The notes under the pieces: generated by a model | The model's input: the letters and a program-made list of their open reading frames with translations, nothing else | What the model was told of the DNA's origin: nothing | Databases searched by the model: none | Program-made: the position numbers and the translations under genes | Shown here: positions 13,573 through 14,021 of the stretch, piece by piece | Layout of the letters: each line of letters starts with the position of its first letter | How positions within the stretch are numbered: the stretch's first letter is position 1 | Assembly (NCBI GenBank): GCA_003164375.1 | Contig: PLTE01000118.1 | Coordinates: 1-14,021, forward strand | DNA: 14,021 nucleotides | Direction: 5' to 3' | Origin: Hyphomicrobiales bacterium | Lineage (GTDB): Bacteria; Pseudomonadota; Alphaproteobacteria; Rhizobiales; Xanthobacteraceae

Positions 13573-14021
13573 ATGCGCAGCGAACGGCAATCGGCGATCC
13601 GCCTGCTTCAGCTGTTGATGATTGCGTCGCTTCTGTTTCCGGCGGCGCTGTTTGCCTATGCCTCCTATAACGACGATCGCGACGTCCATGCGGTCGCCGA
13701 CGAGCGCATCGTTCGTTCACTCGACGTGCTGCAGGAACAGGGGCTCAAAGTCTTCGAGACCGTCGACCGTATCTTCCCGGAAGTCGACGAGGTGGTGCGC
13801 GGCATGTCGGACGAGCAAATCCGCGCCGCGCAAGAAAGTCTGGCGCCGCGGCTGCAGCGCATCGTCGGCGTGATGCCGCAAGTCCGAGCCATCACTTTGA
13901 TCGGCAGCGATGCTCGCCTGCTCGCATCGAGCGCGGCGCAGACCGGCGCCGATTTCGCCGATCGCGATTTCTTCAGGGCTCAAGCCCAGCCCGATGGCGA
14001 CGTCGGCATTTATATCGGCGG
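13573..14021 (+). CDS. Membrane sensor protein with Cache-like domain (probable histidine kinase), N-terminal part
   Basis: An open frame of 149 codons begins at the ATG at 13573 and runs off the right end. An in-frame TAA immediately precedes the ATG, fixing the upstream limit; the ribosome site is poor. Residues 9-31 (IRLLQLLMIASLLFPAALFAYAS) form one membrane helix. The remainder is an extracytoplasmic region with a long helix-like stretch, then VRAITLIGSDARLLASS and FADRDFFRAQ followed by VGIYIGG. The last two match the PAS-like Cache fold (DR-(D/Y)-F-F-x-A and (V/I)YIG patterns) common in alphaproteobacterial sensor histidine kinases and diguanylate cyclases. Which output domain follows is not visible. 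It lies downstream of the catabolic genes, so it may or may not sense their substrate. Confidence 0.7.
   Translation, partial: MRSERQSAIRLLQLLMIASLLFPAALFAYASYNDDRDVHAVADERIVRSLDVLQEQGLKVFETVDRIFPEVDEVVRGMSDEQIRAAQESLAPRLQRIVGVMPQVRAITLIGSDARLLASSAAQTGADFADRDFFRAQAQPDGDVGIYIG

Overview
The window reads as chromosomal DNA from a GC-rich alphaproteobacterium, most likely Hyphomicrobiales (Bradyrhizobium, Rhodopseudomonas or Xanthobacteraceae-like). The grounds are high-GC third codon positions, several orphan TctC/Bug-type binding proteins, and the mix of soil-type catabolic enzymes. No phylogenetic marker is present, so this placement is inference. I see no tRNA, rRNA, CRISPR array, transposase or integrase.

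Left block (1-5695). Three TctC/Bug-family periplasmic binding proteins lie in tandem on the minus strand (3144 down to 110). They are followed after 18 bases by the first 30 codons of an enolase-superfamily enzyme that leaves the window at base 1; its N-terminus resembles the D-tartrate dehydratase/mandelate racemase group. A 122-base divergent region separates this run from a plus-strand set: a large cyclase-family protein with an altered metal motif, a fourth TctC-like binding protein, and a small carboxymuconolactone decarboxylase-family protein. No TctA/TctB membrane partner is visible. The block looks like uptake and breakdown of one or more organic acids.

Middle (5763-8175). A methionine sulfoxide reductase B (plus) converges on a Kup-type potassium transporter (minus). 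These are general-physiology genes separating two catabolic blocks.

Right block (8268-13285). On the minus strand an FrsA-like alpha/beta hydrolase is followed by a stand-alone MetE catalytic-domain protein. A 208-base divergent region separates them from a plus-strand pair: a classical kynurenine formamidase-like cyclase, then 36 bases later a thiamine-diphosphate enzyme of the acetolactate synthase type. Together these look like a second pathway for a cyclic or diketone-type substrate, but no substrate can be named from sequence.

Right edge (13286-14021). A 287-base intergenic stretch with short direct and tandem repeats precedes the N-terminus of a membrane sensor protein (one TM helix plus a Cache-like extracellular domain), cut by the window end. 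Every gap between genes is under 300 bases.
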